Source: Actinoplanes nipponensis
GTDB lineage: Bacteria; Actinomycetota; Actinomycetes; Mycobacteriales; Micromonosporaceae
DNA length: 64,000 bases
Assembly: GCF_016862275.1 (NCBI RefSeq)
Contig: NZ_BOMQ01000071.1
Location: forward strand, 1-64,000
Direction: 5' to 3'
The notes beneath the pieces were generated by a model. It searched no databases and had not been told where the DNA came from. It saw nothing but the letters and a program-made list of their open reading frames with translations. The translations under genes and the position numbers were made by a program. Shown in pieces: positions 1 to 8,401 of the stretch (position 1 is the first letter of the stretch; the number at the start of each line of letters is the position of its first letter).

Positions 1-311
1 GGGGTCTCGTCCGCCGGGGTGGCGTCAGCCGGGGCCGGGGTGGCGTCAGCCGGGGTCTCGTCCGCCGGGGCCTCGTCAGCCGGGGCCGGGGTGGTGGCCG
101 GGTGCCAGATGTCGGCGGTCTTGCGGTTGCCGTTGGCGGGGCCGGGGGTGCGGGTGGCGGTGCCGTCGGCTTCCATCGCGGTGAGGGTCTTCGCGACGGT
201 GGAGGCGCTGACGCCGGAGGCGTCGGCCAGTGCGCGGGTGGTGATGCCGTCCGGGTGGGCGGCGAGGGTGTTGGCGACGGTGACGGCGGCGGGCGTGGTG
301 GGCGTGGTCAT
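1..311 (-). CDS. Winged-helix DNA-binding protein with Ala/Pro/Asp-rich tail (3' part outside window)
   Basis: The minus-strand frame starts at ATG 311-309 and runs off the window edge; about 103 residues are visible. Residues 10-60 read like a MarR-type winged helix: LAAHPDGITTRALADASG, then VSASTVAKTLTAMEADG, then a basic wing ending in ADIWHP. From about residue 75 the chain becomes a low-complexity tail built from PADETP and PADATPAP units. It lies downstream of the transfer operon on the same strand but is separated from it by 476 nt. Proteins of this shape are common accessory regulators on actinobacterial ICEs. The DNA target is unknown. The fold is seen only by motif, and the C-terminus is missing. 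Confidence 0.6.
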   Translation of the reverse strand, partial: MTTPTTPAAVTVANTLAAHPDGITTRALADASGVSASTVAKTLTAMEADGTATRTPGPANGNRKTADIWHPATTPAPADEAPADETPADATPAPADATPADET

Positions 312-787
312 GGCGGTGATACCTCCGTGAATAGGGTTGGAAATAGCGTTCCCGCGATTAGTGCGGTGCGCTTTCCGGTGGTGTTCCGGCGGGGCGTTTG
401 TTGTTGCCCACGTCCATGGACCCTCTGCACGCATTGTTTGTCAACCCGCGTTTTCATGACTCTTTACGGGTGGCCGTCCGGAACACGTTTTGCCTCGTGC
501 CGTACGGTGTCGCCCCGGATTGCATCGGGGCGTTAGTGCTGTTGTATTGCCCGCTCGGCGCGTTATGGCGCACGCCGGTGTATCGGGTAGGACTCGTGCC
601 CCCGTGCGCTTATACGGCGCGGTGGCGGCTCGCTGCCTGCGGCCTGACGCTCCGCCGTGTCTGGCCGCAGGCAATGGGGCGGCTCTTTATTGCTCGATAG
701 TGCGGTGAAGTCAAGTCGACGTATTGAGCTGAATGTCACTTCGCGGGCCGGCGTCCGGTGCGCTCGGCGCCTCGGATTTGTCAAGCG
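312..787. other. Intergenic region between transfer operon and winged-helix gene
   Basis: No convincing gene is visible in these 476 nt, which are less GC-rich than the flanks. Two perfect stem-loops stand out: a 7-bp stem at 511-532 (CGCCCCG, 8-nt loop) and an 11-bp stem at 634-673. The second is annotated separately. The stretch could hold the promoter of the winged-helix gene and perhaps a transfer-related site, but no nick-site motif was recognised. Confidence 0.4.
634..673 (-). terminator. 11-bp stem-loop downstream of transfer operon
   Basis: TGCCTGCGGCC at 634-644 pairs perfectly with GGCCGCAGGCA at 663-673 across an 18-nt loop. It lies about 115 nt past the last stop codon of the minus-strand transfer operon, so a terminator for that operon is the simplest reading. 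There is no clear T tract, and a role as an oriT hairpin is not excluded. Confidence 0.45.
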
Positions 788-1825
788 TCAGCTCGGCACG
801 ATGCGACGTATTGCCGCTATCTGATTTATCCAGGCTGACAATTTGCTGATCTTCACCACGTCGCCGGTTTTCGGTGCTTGCACAATGAGGCCGGAACCGA
901 GGTACATGCCGACGTGGCCGGGATCGGCGCGGGTGCCGCCGCCACCGGGGATGAGGATGAGGTCGCCGGGGCGAAGGTCGGCCGGGTCGGGGACGGAGGT
1001 GCCCGCGTGGACCTGATCGGCGGTGGTGCGCGGGATGCGGATTCCGGCCGCCCGGTACGCCTGTTGCATCAGCGAGGAACAGTCGCACTGACGCCGGGGG
1101 TTGCCCGAGTGCGGTGCGGTGCAGTCCCCGCCGAAGGTGTACGGGGTGCCGAGCTGTCCGAGCGCCCACCCGATCGCGGTCACCACCGGCGGCGGCGTGC
1201 CCGCCGGGAGCGTGAACCCTGGTGGCAGCGACGCGGCGGCCTCGGGCGGGAGGTTGTCGCCGCCGTCGCACACCACCCCGCCGGTGTACGCGGCCACAAT
1301 CGCGGCAGCGCGTGTCTCGTGTTTGGAGTACGCATCCGGGTACGCCGAGCGTTGGACGACCTGTGCGGCGTCGGTGAGCGGCAGGGTTTGCCACCGGGGC
1401 ACCCGTTGGAGGCGTTCGTAGAACTTCCCGGCGGCGTAGTCCGGTGTCATGATCTGCGCCGGGGTGCCCCATCCCATGCTCGGGCGTTGTTGGAACAGGC
1501 CCAACGAGTCGTGATCGTTGTTCGGCCCGAGGTGGCCGAGGTTGCGCAGGCCAGACTCTTGCAGCGCGGTCGCGACGGCGATCACCCACCCGCGCGGTGG
1601 CACGCCCATGCGCTGACCGACCGCCACGATGACGGCGGCGTTACCTGCCTGCTCGGCGGTCAGTCCGACGGGGGCCGCGCCGGGTGTGGTGGCGGTGGCC
1701 GTACACGCGTAGGCCGGACTCTGGCCGCCACCGACCACCCCGGAGACGACTCCGGCCGCCGCGCCGATGATGATCACGAGGAGGAGGACGAGTCCGCCGA
1801 CCGCGCCGGTGACTACCCGTCCCAT
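788..1825 (-). CDS. VirB1/CwlT-like cell-wall hydrolase: transglycosylase plus NlpC/P60 peptidase
   Basis: This bifunctional peptidoglycan hydrolase of 345 aa should open the wall for the conjugation channel. An N-terminal membrane segment lies at residues 5-33. A lysozyme/transglycosylase-like domain spans about 55-180, with ALQESG (Glu90 the likely acid) and LGLFQQRPS. An NlpC/P60 domain spans about 212-340: nucleophile in CDCSSL (Cys249) and histidine in GHVGMYLG (His304). The ATG at 1825 was chosen because the membrane segment follows directly and the gene then overlaps the upstream one by 13 nt. It is the last gene of the transfer operon. The domain pairing matches hydrolases of Gram-positive ICEs such as CwlT. 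Confidence 0.85.
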   Translation of the reverse strand: MGRVVTGAVGGLVLLLVIIIGAAAGVVSGVVGGGQSPAYACTATATTPGAAPVGLTAEQAGNAAVIVAVGQRMGVPPRGWVIAVATALQESGLRNLGHLGPNNDHDSLGLFQQRPSMGWGTPAQIMTPDYAAGKFYERLQRVPRWQTLPLTDAAQVVQRSAYPDAYSKHETRAAAIVAAYTGGVVCDGGDNLPPEAAASLPPGFTLPAGTPPPVVTAIGWALGQLGTPYTFGGDCTAPHSGNPRRQCDCSSLMQQAYRAAGIRIPRTTADQVHAGTSVPDPADLRPGDLILIPGGGGTRADPGHVGMYLGSGLIVQAPKTGDVVKISKLSAWINQIAAIRRIVPS

Positions 1826-2703
1826 ACGGCACCGCCGGACACGGGCAGGTCTGCCAGGGTGAGCCGTCCGGCGTGTCCGGGTAGCCGCCACACGGCTCCG
1901 GCGGGGCCGCCGTGAGCGGCGGCGTAGTCGTCCGCACCGGTCGCCACGCTCACCCCGTCCGGCACCCCGACGCGCGACAGGTGGGCGTGGAGATTGGCCT
2001 CCCGCGCGGCGGTGGGTAGCCAGAACGCCACCGGGTACGCGCGGCGGGGGCCGAGCGCGGCGTAGCCGGTGAGTTTGGTCGCGACCCGCGACAGGGTTTC
2101 GGTGCCGAGATCCATCTCCAGCCAGAACGGCACCGCCCGCCCGCCGACCGTCCACACGCCGTGCCCGTCGGGGCGCACCACGTTGGCGGTGGCCTCACGG
2201 CATGCCGCCTCGTTCCACCACCGGGCCAACCGCGCGCCGGAGGCGGTGCGGGCGTGCGCGGTGAGCGCGACGAAAAACCCGTTCGTGGCGAGCAAGTGCT
2301 CCAAACGTGGAGACATGGCCAGGCGGGCGGTAGCGTCGCGGACGGCGGCCGGGCGGGGCATCGCCTCGCCACGTCCGGCCGCCACGAGCGCCGCACCGAC
2401 GGGGCCGAGGGTCCACCTCCACGATTGCGAGCCGGGCCGCCGGTAGTGGCGGAACCGGTCGAGGATCTCGCGCTGGTGCAGCAGGTTGAGCCGGTTGCGG
2501 GCACGGCCGAGGGAGCCGAAGGCCAGGTCGGTCAGGTGCTCGGTGGTGAAGGTGGAGTGCTGGTCGAGCAGGTCGAGCATGAGCCGGTCGCGGGGGGTGA
2601 AGCGGGCGAGTTCGGCGGCGACGACGGACGCCGTCAGGCGGGCACGAGCCGGGCTGTTAGCCGTAGTAGGAGTGATATCTCTTATCAGTCGGTTCCGGTC
2701 CAC
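1813..2703 (-). CDS. Replication-relaxation family protein (putative relaxase/initiator)
   Basis: The 296-aa protein starts at GTG 2703 and overlaps the coupling-protein gene by 19 nt. The N-terminal half contains a winged-helix segment (FTPRDRLMLDLLDQHSTFTT, then LGRARNRLNLLHQREIL). The C-terminal half has the family pattern FWLEMDLGTE followed by KLTGYAAL and YPVAFWLPT. These features match the replication-relaxation family found on actinobacterial plasmids and ICEs, which is thought to process DNA for transfer or replication. Its place between the T4CP and the hydrolase fits a DNA-processing role. No experimentally defined catalytic tyrosine can be assigned here. No other Rep or relaxase gene is visible in the window. 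Confidence 0.75.
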   Translation of the reverse strand: MDRNRLIRDITPTTANSPARARLTASVVAAELARFTPRDRLMLDLLDQHSTFTTEHLTDLAFGSLGRARNRLNLLHQREILDRFRHYRRPGSQSWRWTLGPVGAALVAAGRGEAMPRPAAVRDATARLAMSPRLEHLLATNGFFVALTAHARTASGARLARWWNEAACREATANVVRPDGHGVWTVGGRAVPFWLEMDLGTETLSRVATKLTGYAALGPRRAYPVAFWLPTAAREANLHAHLSRVGVPDGVSVATGADDYAAAHGGPAGAVWRLPGHAGRLTLADLPVSGGAVWDG

Positions 2704-4265
2704 CAGTCCTCCTCACCGTCGTCGGCCAGCGCAGATGCCGTGTTCACGGGCGAGCGTTCAGCCGGGCGTTGGCGGTCGTTGGATTTCTCGTTGGATTTCT
2801 CGTTAGATCCCTCCCGTGAGCCCGCCCCTTGAACAGCGAAGGTGTTACGGCCCACCAACTCGTCGCTGTTGCCAGCCACCTCAGCAGCAGGGGTTTCGGG
2901 CTGGGCCGGTGAGGCGGTGGCCGCATCGCCGATGAGTTCACGACGGGTCTTGACCGGCAGCCCGGTGTGTTCGCGAGCCAGCCGGCGAAGCTGCGCGGCT
3001 CTGCCGGGGTGCGGCGTGGGCGGAGCAAGAGTGTCCGCGGTGACCGGAGCCACGATCCGGCCGCCGGCGACCGGACGGAGCACGACCTCGTAACCGCCGA
3101 GGCGCATCAGGTCCCCGTGGTCGAGATACGGGCGTACGTGGTGGGCCTGATCGACGGCGTCCTTCGGGGCGAGCGCGAAGTACACCTTGTTGCGGGCGTT
3201 GGCGTCGATCGCCTCTGCCATGTCCCCGGACAACTGGCCCAGGTACTGGTGCGCCAGCGTGAACGAGGTGTGCAGGCCGCGGGCTTCGGCGAGGGCGTCA
3301 TCGATGCCGATCGGCAGGTGCAGGAAGTTGTGGCACTCGTCCAGCACGATGCTGGCGTCGAGCCGATCGTGCTCGGGGATGCGGGCGCGGGCGGCGGTGG
3401 CCTGCCACAACCCCGCCAGCAGCAGCGACCCGATCAGGCGGGTGCCGTCCTCGCCGATGACGCCTTTGGGGAGCCGGCACAGCAGCACCCCGCCGTCGAG
3501 GATGTCGGCGAACCTGAACGTCGTGGCCGGTACTCCGAACAGGCCGCTCGCCAAAGGGTGCGCGAGGACCAGGCGCAGCCGTGACAGCAGCGGGGCGACG
3601 AGCCCGGCGCGCTGACCCGTGGGCAGTTCATTGAAGCCTTCCCAGAAGTCGCCGAGGGTGCTGCCCTCCCACGCGCCCAGGCTGTTGACGACTGCGGTAA
3701 CCCGGCCGCTGCGCCACTTCGCGTCCGACAGCAGCCGCGGCAACTGTGCGAGCGTGGAGCCGGGCAGGTGGGCCAGGGTGAGCAGGCCGTGGTAGCAGAT
3801 GTCGGCGGTGCGGTGGCCCCACCAGCGTGCCCACACCTTCGACATGACCGAGGTGAGCGCGGCGGCGACATCATGCGGAGTTCCGCCGTGCACGGCAGGG
3901 TCGAGCAGGTTGATGGCCGGCGGCGCGGCCGTCTCGTCCGGGTCGATGATGACGAGCCGGTCACCGCACGCGGCGGGCAGGACGCCGAGCAGGTCGCGGA
4001 TCAGGTCGCCTTTGGCGGGGTCGAACGCGGCGACGCCGCGCCCGGCGTCGACATCGTCAGCGATCATCCGCAGCAACAGGCTGGTCTTGCCGGTGCCAGT
4101 CGGCCCGCACACGTGCAGGTGATGACGGCAATCTTCCAAAGAGATCCCCACCCGGACGGCGGGTCCGGCGTTGGCAACGCCGATGACCTTGCCGCCGAGG
4201 CCATGACGTTCAGAGGACGGCACCAGGTGCAGACGGCGCTGCGGTGCGGACTCGGTAGCGGTCAC
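2685..4265 (-). CDS. TcpA/VirD4-like type IV coupling ATPase
   Basis: This 526-aa coupling protein should bring the relaxase-DNA complex to the secretion channel. Walker A is GPTGTGKTS at about residues 54-62; PAKGDL follows at about 84. Walker B is SIVLDECHNF near residue 300, followed by TSFTLAHQYLGQLSG, typical of TraG/TraD ATPases. The GTG at 4265 overlaps the upstream stop by 4 nt (GTGA). Longer in-frame openings would run deep into the preceding gene. No membrane anchor is evident, so it may dock on the membrane protein encoded directly upstream. The C-terminal 90 residues are low complexity. Confidence 0.85.
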   Translation of the reverse strand: MTATESAPQRRLHLVPSSERHGLGGKVIGVANAGPAVRVGISLEDCRHHLHVCGPTGTGKTSLLLRMIADDVDAGRGVAAFDPAKGDLIRDLLGVLPAACGDRLVIIDPDETAAPPAINLLDPAVHGGTPHDVAAALTSVMSKVWARWWGHRTADICYHGLLTLAHLPGSTLAQLPRLLSDAKWRSGRVTAVVNSLGAWEGSTLGDFWEGFNELPTGQRAGLVAPLLSRLRLVLAHPLASGLFGVPATTFRFADILDGGVLLCRLPKGVIGEDGTRLIGSLLLAGLWQATAARARIPEHDRLDASIVLDECHNFLHLPIGIDDALAEARGLHTSFTLAHQYLGQLSGDMAEAIDANARNKVYFALAPKDAVDQAHHVRPYLDHGDLMRLGGYEVVLRPVAGGRIVAPVTADTLAPPTPHPGRAAQLRRLAREHTGLPVKTRRELIGDAATASPAQPETPAAEVAGNSDELVGRNTFAVQGAGSREGSNEKSNEKSNDRQRPAERSPVNTASALADDGEEDWWTGTD

Positions 4266-5647
4266 GGGGCGCTCCAGACTTGGGGTGGGTCGTCCTGGCT
4301 CGCACCGGCGGGCGCGGTAGCCGGGTCCGCCGCCGGGCGCTTCGCTCGCGGGGCGGGCTGGTGGGGACCGGCGGTGAACACTTCGCGGCTGACCGGGCGG
4401 CGCCGGGACGCAGCGGCGGGAAGGCCGTGTGCGGACGGCTCGGCGGGCAGCCCGGCCAGCGCGGCGGCCTCGTGCACGGAGGCGAGGGTCATCTGGGCGG
4501 CGGCCACCCACCGCGACGTTGCGTTGCGGTGCGCTCGGCGTAGCCGTCGGCGGGCGAAGTGCGCAGACAACAGGCTGTAACCGGAGGTGATGTCCGCCGC
4601 AGCCGCCTGCGCCGCCGCCTTGGTGGGGCCAGCGGCAGTGGCGTGCACCGCCACCAGCAGATGCGGCGGGGCACCGAGTTTGATACGAGCCTGGCGCGCC
4701 TGCTCGGCCAGGTAGGGGTCGATGCGACCCGTCGTGCTGGTGCGACGGCTGGGGCCGGGGGTAACGGCGTTGAGAATGCCGATGATCAGCGCCCGTAATC
4801 CGTCAGCGGTCAGACCGATCACCCGGGACGCGCCACTACGGGGACGGCGGGCACGCTGCGGATGGGTGGTGGCGCGACGCAGCCCGTTGACCCGGTGTCT
4901 CGGCGCACGGGTGACGTGGACCTGCAGCAGGCCGCCGCCGGTGCGCCCGGCGGCGGCGAGCCCGTCGAATACCGCCCGCAACCGATCCTCCTCCGGCGGG
5001 GCACCAACCTCCCCCCGGTGGCCACGTGCCGGGGCGGGGTCATCGACCAGGGGCAGCCACTCCGGCTGGGTGGCCTGCAACGCCACGGCGGCGGCCGGGC
5101 TGCCCGGCGCGAAGCCCGGCGGGCGCCTCTGTTCGGCGCGGGCACCGGGCCACGCCCGTTGCAGCAGCCGGAGCACGGCGGTCGGGTTCACCCCGGGTGG
5201 CAACCACAGTCCGCACCGCATCCCTTTCGGGTCGGCGGCGACCTCCCAGACGATGCGATACGGACGCCACGCCCACCACCGCGACGCAGGCAGCACCGAC
5301 GCGAGCAGCCGCCACAGTTCCACGGTGGAGGCGGCCGTGGCTGACACCGGTGGGGTGATCTCCAACCATCGGGCCTGCGCGGCGTGGTTGCGCCACACGG
5401 TGCGCCGCCACATGCGGACCCCGATGCGGGTGGCGATCAACAGCAGCACGCAGGCCAGCAACAACGGCCAGTGTCGATGGGCGAACATCCAGGCGGTGTG
5501 CGGTGCATCGGTGGCCCACGTACCGCAGAGCAGGTTGCCGAGCGCGGAGTCCGGGATGCCGTCGTGGCCGGGGACACAGGTCACAGACGGCGGCGCGGCC
5601 GGTGGCGCAGTAGGCGAGAAGGCGATCAAGGGCAGCGTTGTGCGCAT
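4262..5647 (-). CDS. Membrane-anchored T4SS component, family unnamed
   Basis: The 461-aa protein has a hydrophobic N-terminal start (MRTTLPLIAF), a short exported-looking loop with three cysteines, and one clear membrane helix near residues 55-75 (HWPLLLACVLLLIATRIG). A long basic, Ala/Arg-rich cytoplasmic part follows, with a WLEITPP motif shortly after the helix and a YRIVWEV strand. Such proteins accompany VirB4 and the coupling protein in actinobacterial ICEs and probably link ATPase to channel. The ATG at 5647 lies 52 nt after the VirB4 stop. The function is inferred from position only. Confidence 0.65.
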   Translation of the reverse strand: MRTTLPLIAFSPTAPPAAPPSVTCVPGHDGIPDSALGNLLCGTWATDAPHTAWMFAHRHWPLLLACVLLLIATRIGVRMWRRTVWRNHAAQARWLEITPPVSATAASTVELWRLLASVLPASRWWAWRPYRIVWEVAADPKGMRCGLWLPPGVNPTAVLRLLQRAWPGARAEQRRPPGFAPGSPAAAVALQATQPEWLPLVDDPAPARGHRGEVGAPPEEDRLRAVFDGLAAAGRTGGGLLQVHVTRAPRHRVNGLRRATTHPQRARRPRSGASRVIGLTADGLRALIIGILNAVTPGPSRRTSTTGRIDPYLAEQARQARIKLGAPPHLLVAVHATAAGPTKAAAQAAAADITSGYSLLSAHFARRRLRRAHRNATSRWVAAAQMTLASVHEAAALAGLPAEPSAHGLPAAASRRRPVSREVFTAGPHQPAPRAKRPAADPATAPAGASQDDPPQVWSAP

Positions 5648-5699
5648 GAGACGATTCCCGTTCTCGGGGAAGGCTGGGCGATGGGAGCCGGGCCGAGGC

Positions 5700-7457
5700 T
5701 CAGCCGTCGCCGGCGGCCGGACCCGTGACGACGAGGTCGTGTTCGACGTCGTCGGCGAGGCTGTGAAACGCCACCCTCGAAGATCCACACGCCAGGAGCG
5801 CGTCTCCCCGGGCGGCGGACAGCAGGAATGCCTGCTCACCGTCGGTGAGCCCGAATGCCTCCGATACCGCTTTGATGGCCTGCGGTGCCTGCCGGAGCAG
5901 GACTTGGGTGGCGGCGTTGGACACCACGGCGCGGCCGGTGTCGGTGGCGAGCACGTCGGCGGCGTCCTGGGTGACCACGGTCAGCCCCGCCCCGTGCTTA
6001 CGCGCTGATTTCGCCAGGTGCAGGAGGAACTTCGCGCCGAGCCCGGCGCGCAGCATCAGCCACGCCTCATCGACCAGGACGAGCTGGCGTTGCTCGGGTG
6101 ACGAGCTGGTGATCTTGCGCCAGATCGCGTCCAGGGTCAGCAGCGTCCCGACCGGCTTGAGTTCGTCCGACAGGTCCTTGATCGCGTAGACCACCAGGTG
6201 GCCCTCGGCGGCGGTGGTGGTCGGCCCGTCGAACAGCCCGGCGAACGACCCGGCCACGTACGGGTACAGCCGCGCGGCCAACCTTTGCCCGGCGTCGCCG
6301 AGCTGATGGAGCTCGGCGGCGACATCGGCGAGCAGCGGGGCGGGCCGCCGCCAGGTACGCGGGTCGGTGGTGATGCCCTTGGCCCGGTACGCGGCGAGCA
6401 CGGCGGCGTCCAGGACCGGCACCTCGTCCGGCGGGATTGCGGCGGTGGCGTTGTCGCCTGCGGTGAGGACGGCGACGAAGGTCTGCATGAATCCGGTCCG
6501 CCGGTACAGCGCGTCGTCACCATCGGCGAGCGACAGGTCGAGGGGGTTGATCCGCACACCCGGTGCGCCGGGCCGGATCACCGTCCCGCCGACTGCCTCG
6601 GCCAGGCGCAGGTATTCGTCTTCGGGGTCGATGACGAACGCCTGCACGCCGAGGTACAGGTTGCGCAGCAGGTCGAGTTTGGCCAGGTACGACTTGCCCT
6701 CACCGGAACGGGCGAGGATGACGGCGTTGTAGTTCGACTGCGCCCACCGGTCCCACACCACCACCCCGGCCGAGGCCAGGTTCAGCCCGTACAGCACGCC
6801 CATGCCGGTGCCTGCGGCACTGACCGGCAGGTCGGGGCTGGTGAACGGGAACGCGGCGGCGAGCGCGTCGGTGTCGAACACCCGGCGCATCCCGAGCGCG
6901 TCGACCGCGAGGGGCAGGCTGGTCACCCAGCCCTGCAACTGTCGCCACGTCGCCGGGGCGACGTCCAGCAGCAGCGACGACGCCAATGCCCGCACCTCGG
7001 CCACCCGGTCGGCGAGGTCCTCCGGACTGGATCCATGCACGTTCAGGTAGAGGCCGACGCGGAACAGGCGGGCTTGGCCCCGGGCGACCCGGGCGGCGAG
7101 GTCCGCAGCGTCGGCGGCGGCGGCGTCCAGCTCCGGGTCATCGAGGCGGCCCTTGCCGGCGTCGGCACGCCGCGACGACTCCAACCGGCCGCGCTGCTTA
7201 CGCAGCCGGTCGGATGCCACGACCGGTGGCACCGGTTCGATGTGCAGCGACACATCGACGCGGCCCGGGTACGACAGGACCGGTTCGAGCCAGCCCGCGC
7301 CGACTTCGGCCGGGTAGCCCGTCACCGCGAGGGTGGCGCTGTAGTCGTCGCCGGCGTGCACGAAGCGCCCCGCGACCTCCACGGCGTCCGGGCTGCCCGG
7401 CAGCACTGTCCCTTCGGGTGCCGCCGCCGGTCGGCGGCGCATGGTGGGCAGTCTCAT
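5700..7457 (-). CDS. virB4: VirB4-like conjugation ATPase
   Basis: This 585-aa motor ATPase of the mating-pair apparatus has an N-terminal CagE/TrbE-type region at about 1-220. The ATPase core carries Walker A ARSGEGKSYL (SGEGKS at 251-256), IDPEDEY, RINPLDL and Walker B LVLVDEAWLML near residue 460. TVVTQDAADVL follows, a stretch conserved in VirB4. ATG 7457 overlaps the preceding gene's stop by 4 nt (ATGA). Its presence shows that the element transfers by a type IV secretion system. It does not use the single FtsK-like TraB translocase of classical actinomycete AICEs. Confidence 0.93.
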   Translation of the reverse strand: MRLPTMRRRPAAAPEGTVLPGSPDAVEVAGRFVHAGDDYSATLAVTGYPAEVGAGWLEPVLSYPGRVDVSLHIEPVPPVVASDRLRKQRGRLESSRRADAGKGRLDDPELDAAAADAADLAARVARGQARLFRVGLYLNVHGSSPEDLADRVAEVRALASSLLLDVAPATWRQLQGWVTSLPLAVDALGMRRVFDTDALAAAFPFTSPDLPVSAAGTGMGVLYGLNLASAGVVVWDRWAQSNYNAVILARSGEGKSYLAKLDLLRNLYLGVQAFVIDPEDEYLRLAEAVGGTVIRPGAPGVRINPLDLSLADGDDALYRRTGFMQTFVAVLTAGDNATAAIPPDEVPVLDAAVLAAYRAKGITTDPRTWRRPAPLLADVAAELHQLGDAGQRLAARLYPYVAGSFAGLFDGPTTTAAEGHLVVYAIKDLSDELKPVGTLLTLDAIWRKITSSSPEQRQLVLVDEAWLMLRAGLGAKFLLHLAKSARKHGAGLTVVTQDAADVLATDTGRAVVSNAATQVLLRQAPQAIKAVSEAFGLTDGEQAFLLSAARGDALLACGSSRVAFHSLADDVEHDLVVTGPAAGDG

Positions 7458-8401
7458 GCGAGGTCACCGTCCTCCAGCTCGGTACTCACGTCGTGGTGGG
7501 TCAGCGCTCGGGCAGGGCCGGCGGCGGCCGGGTCGAGACACGCGGCGAGGGTCGCCTGAGTGGCGTAGCCGTCCAGGGCGGTGGCGACCACCTCGCACCC
7601 GGCGAGGGCACGCACGGTCTCCCGTGCCCGATGGGTGGTGTGGGCGGAGCCTCGACTGCCGCGCACCGCGACGGTGACATCGCGGTGCAGCAGCTCGCGC
7701 TGCTCGGCGAGGTCGTCGAGGAACGCGGCGTGCGAGCGGGCGGCGTCTTCCAACGCGGGGTGCGGCAACCCCGGTGCGTCGTGCAGGATGCGGTCCGCGA
7801 CGTGGGTCAGGTCGACGCGTTGCGCCCGGATGAGGATCTGCGTCGGCCCGTCGAGGCTGTGCAACCAGCGGGCGAACCCGGCGACCAGGCCGTTCTGCTC
7901 ACCGGCCGAGCGCAGCCCGAACGCCACCGTCGATGCCGCCACCAGTGCGGTGGTGCCGTCGCTGCCGAGGTCGACCAGCCCTTCGGCGGTGATGCCTGTC
8001 GCCGGTAGCCGCAACGGTGCGGGCAGCGGCAACCGGTCACCGCGCCCGGCGGTGGTCGACACCCAGGCCGGGGCAGCGGCAATCGGTCCTTCAGCGGGTA
8101 CGAGGCGGTGCGGGGCGCGGCGATGCCGGATCGCCGACAGCAGCCAGGCGTCGAGGCTGATCCCCTCGCGGCGGCCGACCGCAAGGAAGAACGCCGCCGC
8201 GGCCACCGGAACAGCGCCGATGAGGAAGTACAGCGGGTGGACCACCGTCGCCAGGGCCGTCCACGCGGCGTAGATGATCAGGCCGGTGACGGTGAGGATG
8301 ACCAACTGCCTGCCGGTGAGGCCGAACATCAGCCGATCAGCTTTCTCCACGTCGGCGGGGACGCGAGCGCGCAGCGGCTCGTCGTCGTCACGGGTGCTCA
8401 T
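7454..8401 (-). CDS. PrgI/VirB3-like T4SS membrane protein
   Basis: The 315-aa protein opens with VPADVEKADRLMFGLTGRQL, the usual PrgI-family lead-in, followed by two membrane helices at about 30-75 (LVILTVTGLIIYAAWTAL and LYFLIGAVPVAAAAFFLAV) and the YRRR-like ISLDAWLLSAIRHRR. The remaining 200 residues form a soluble domain that begins with LPATGITAEGLVDL, as seen in SCO6880-type proteins. It overlaps both neighbours by 4 nt, so it is translationally coupled between the channel protein and VirB4. It probably recruits VirB4 to the membrane. Confidence 0.85.
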   Translation of the reverse strand: MSTRDDDEPLRARVPADVEKADRLMFGLTGRQLVILTVTGLIIYAAWTALATVVHPLYFLIGAVPVAAAAFFLAVGRREGISLDAWLLSAIRHRRAPHRLVPAEGPIAAAPAWVSTTAGRGDRLPLPAPLRLPATGITAEGLVDLGSDGTTALVAASTVAFGLRSAGEQNGLVAGFARWLHSLDGPTQILIRAQRVDLTHVADRILHDAPGLPHPALEDAARSHAAFLDDLAEQRELLHRDVTVAVRGSRGSAHTTHRARETVRALAGCEVVATALDGYATQATLAACLDPAAAGPARALTHHDVSTELEDGDLA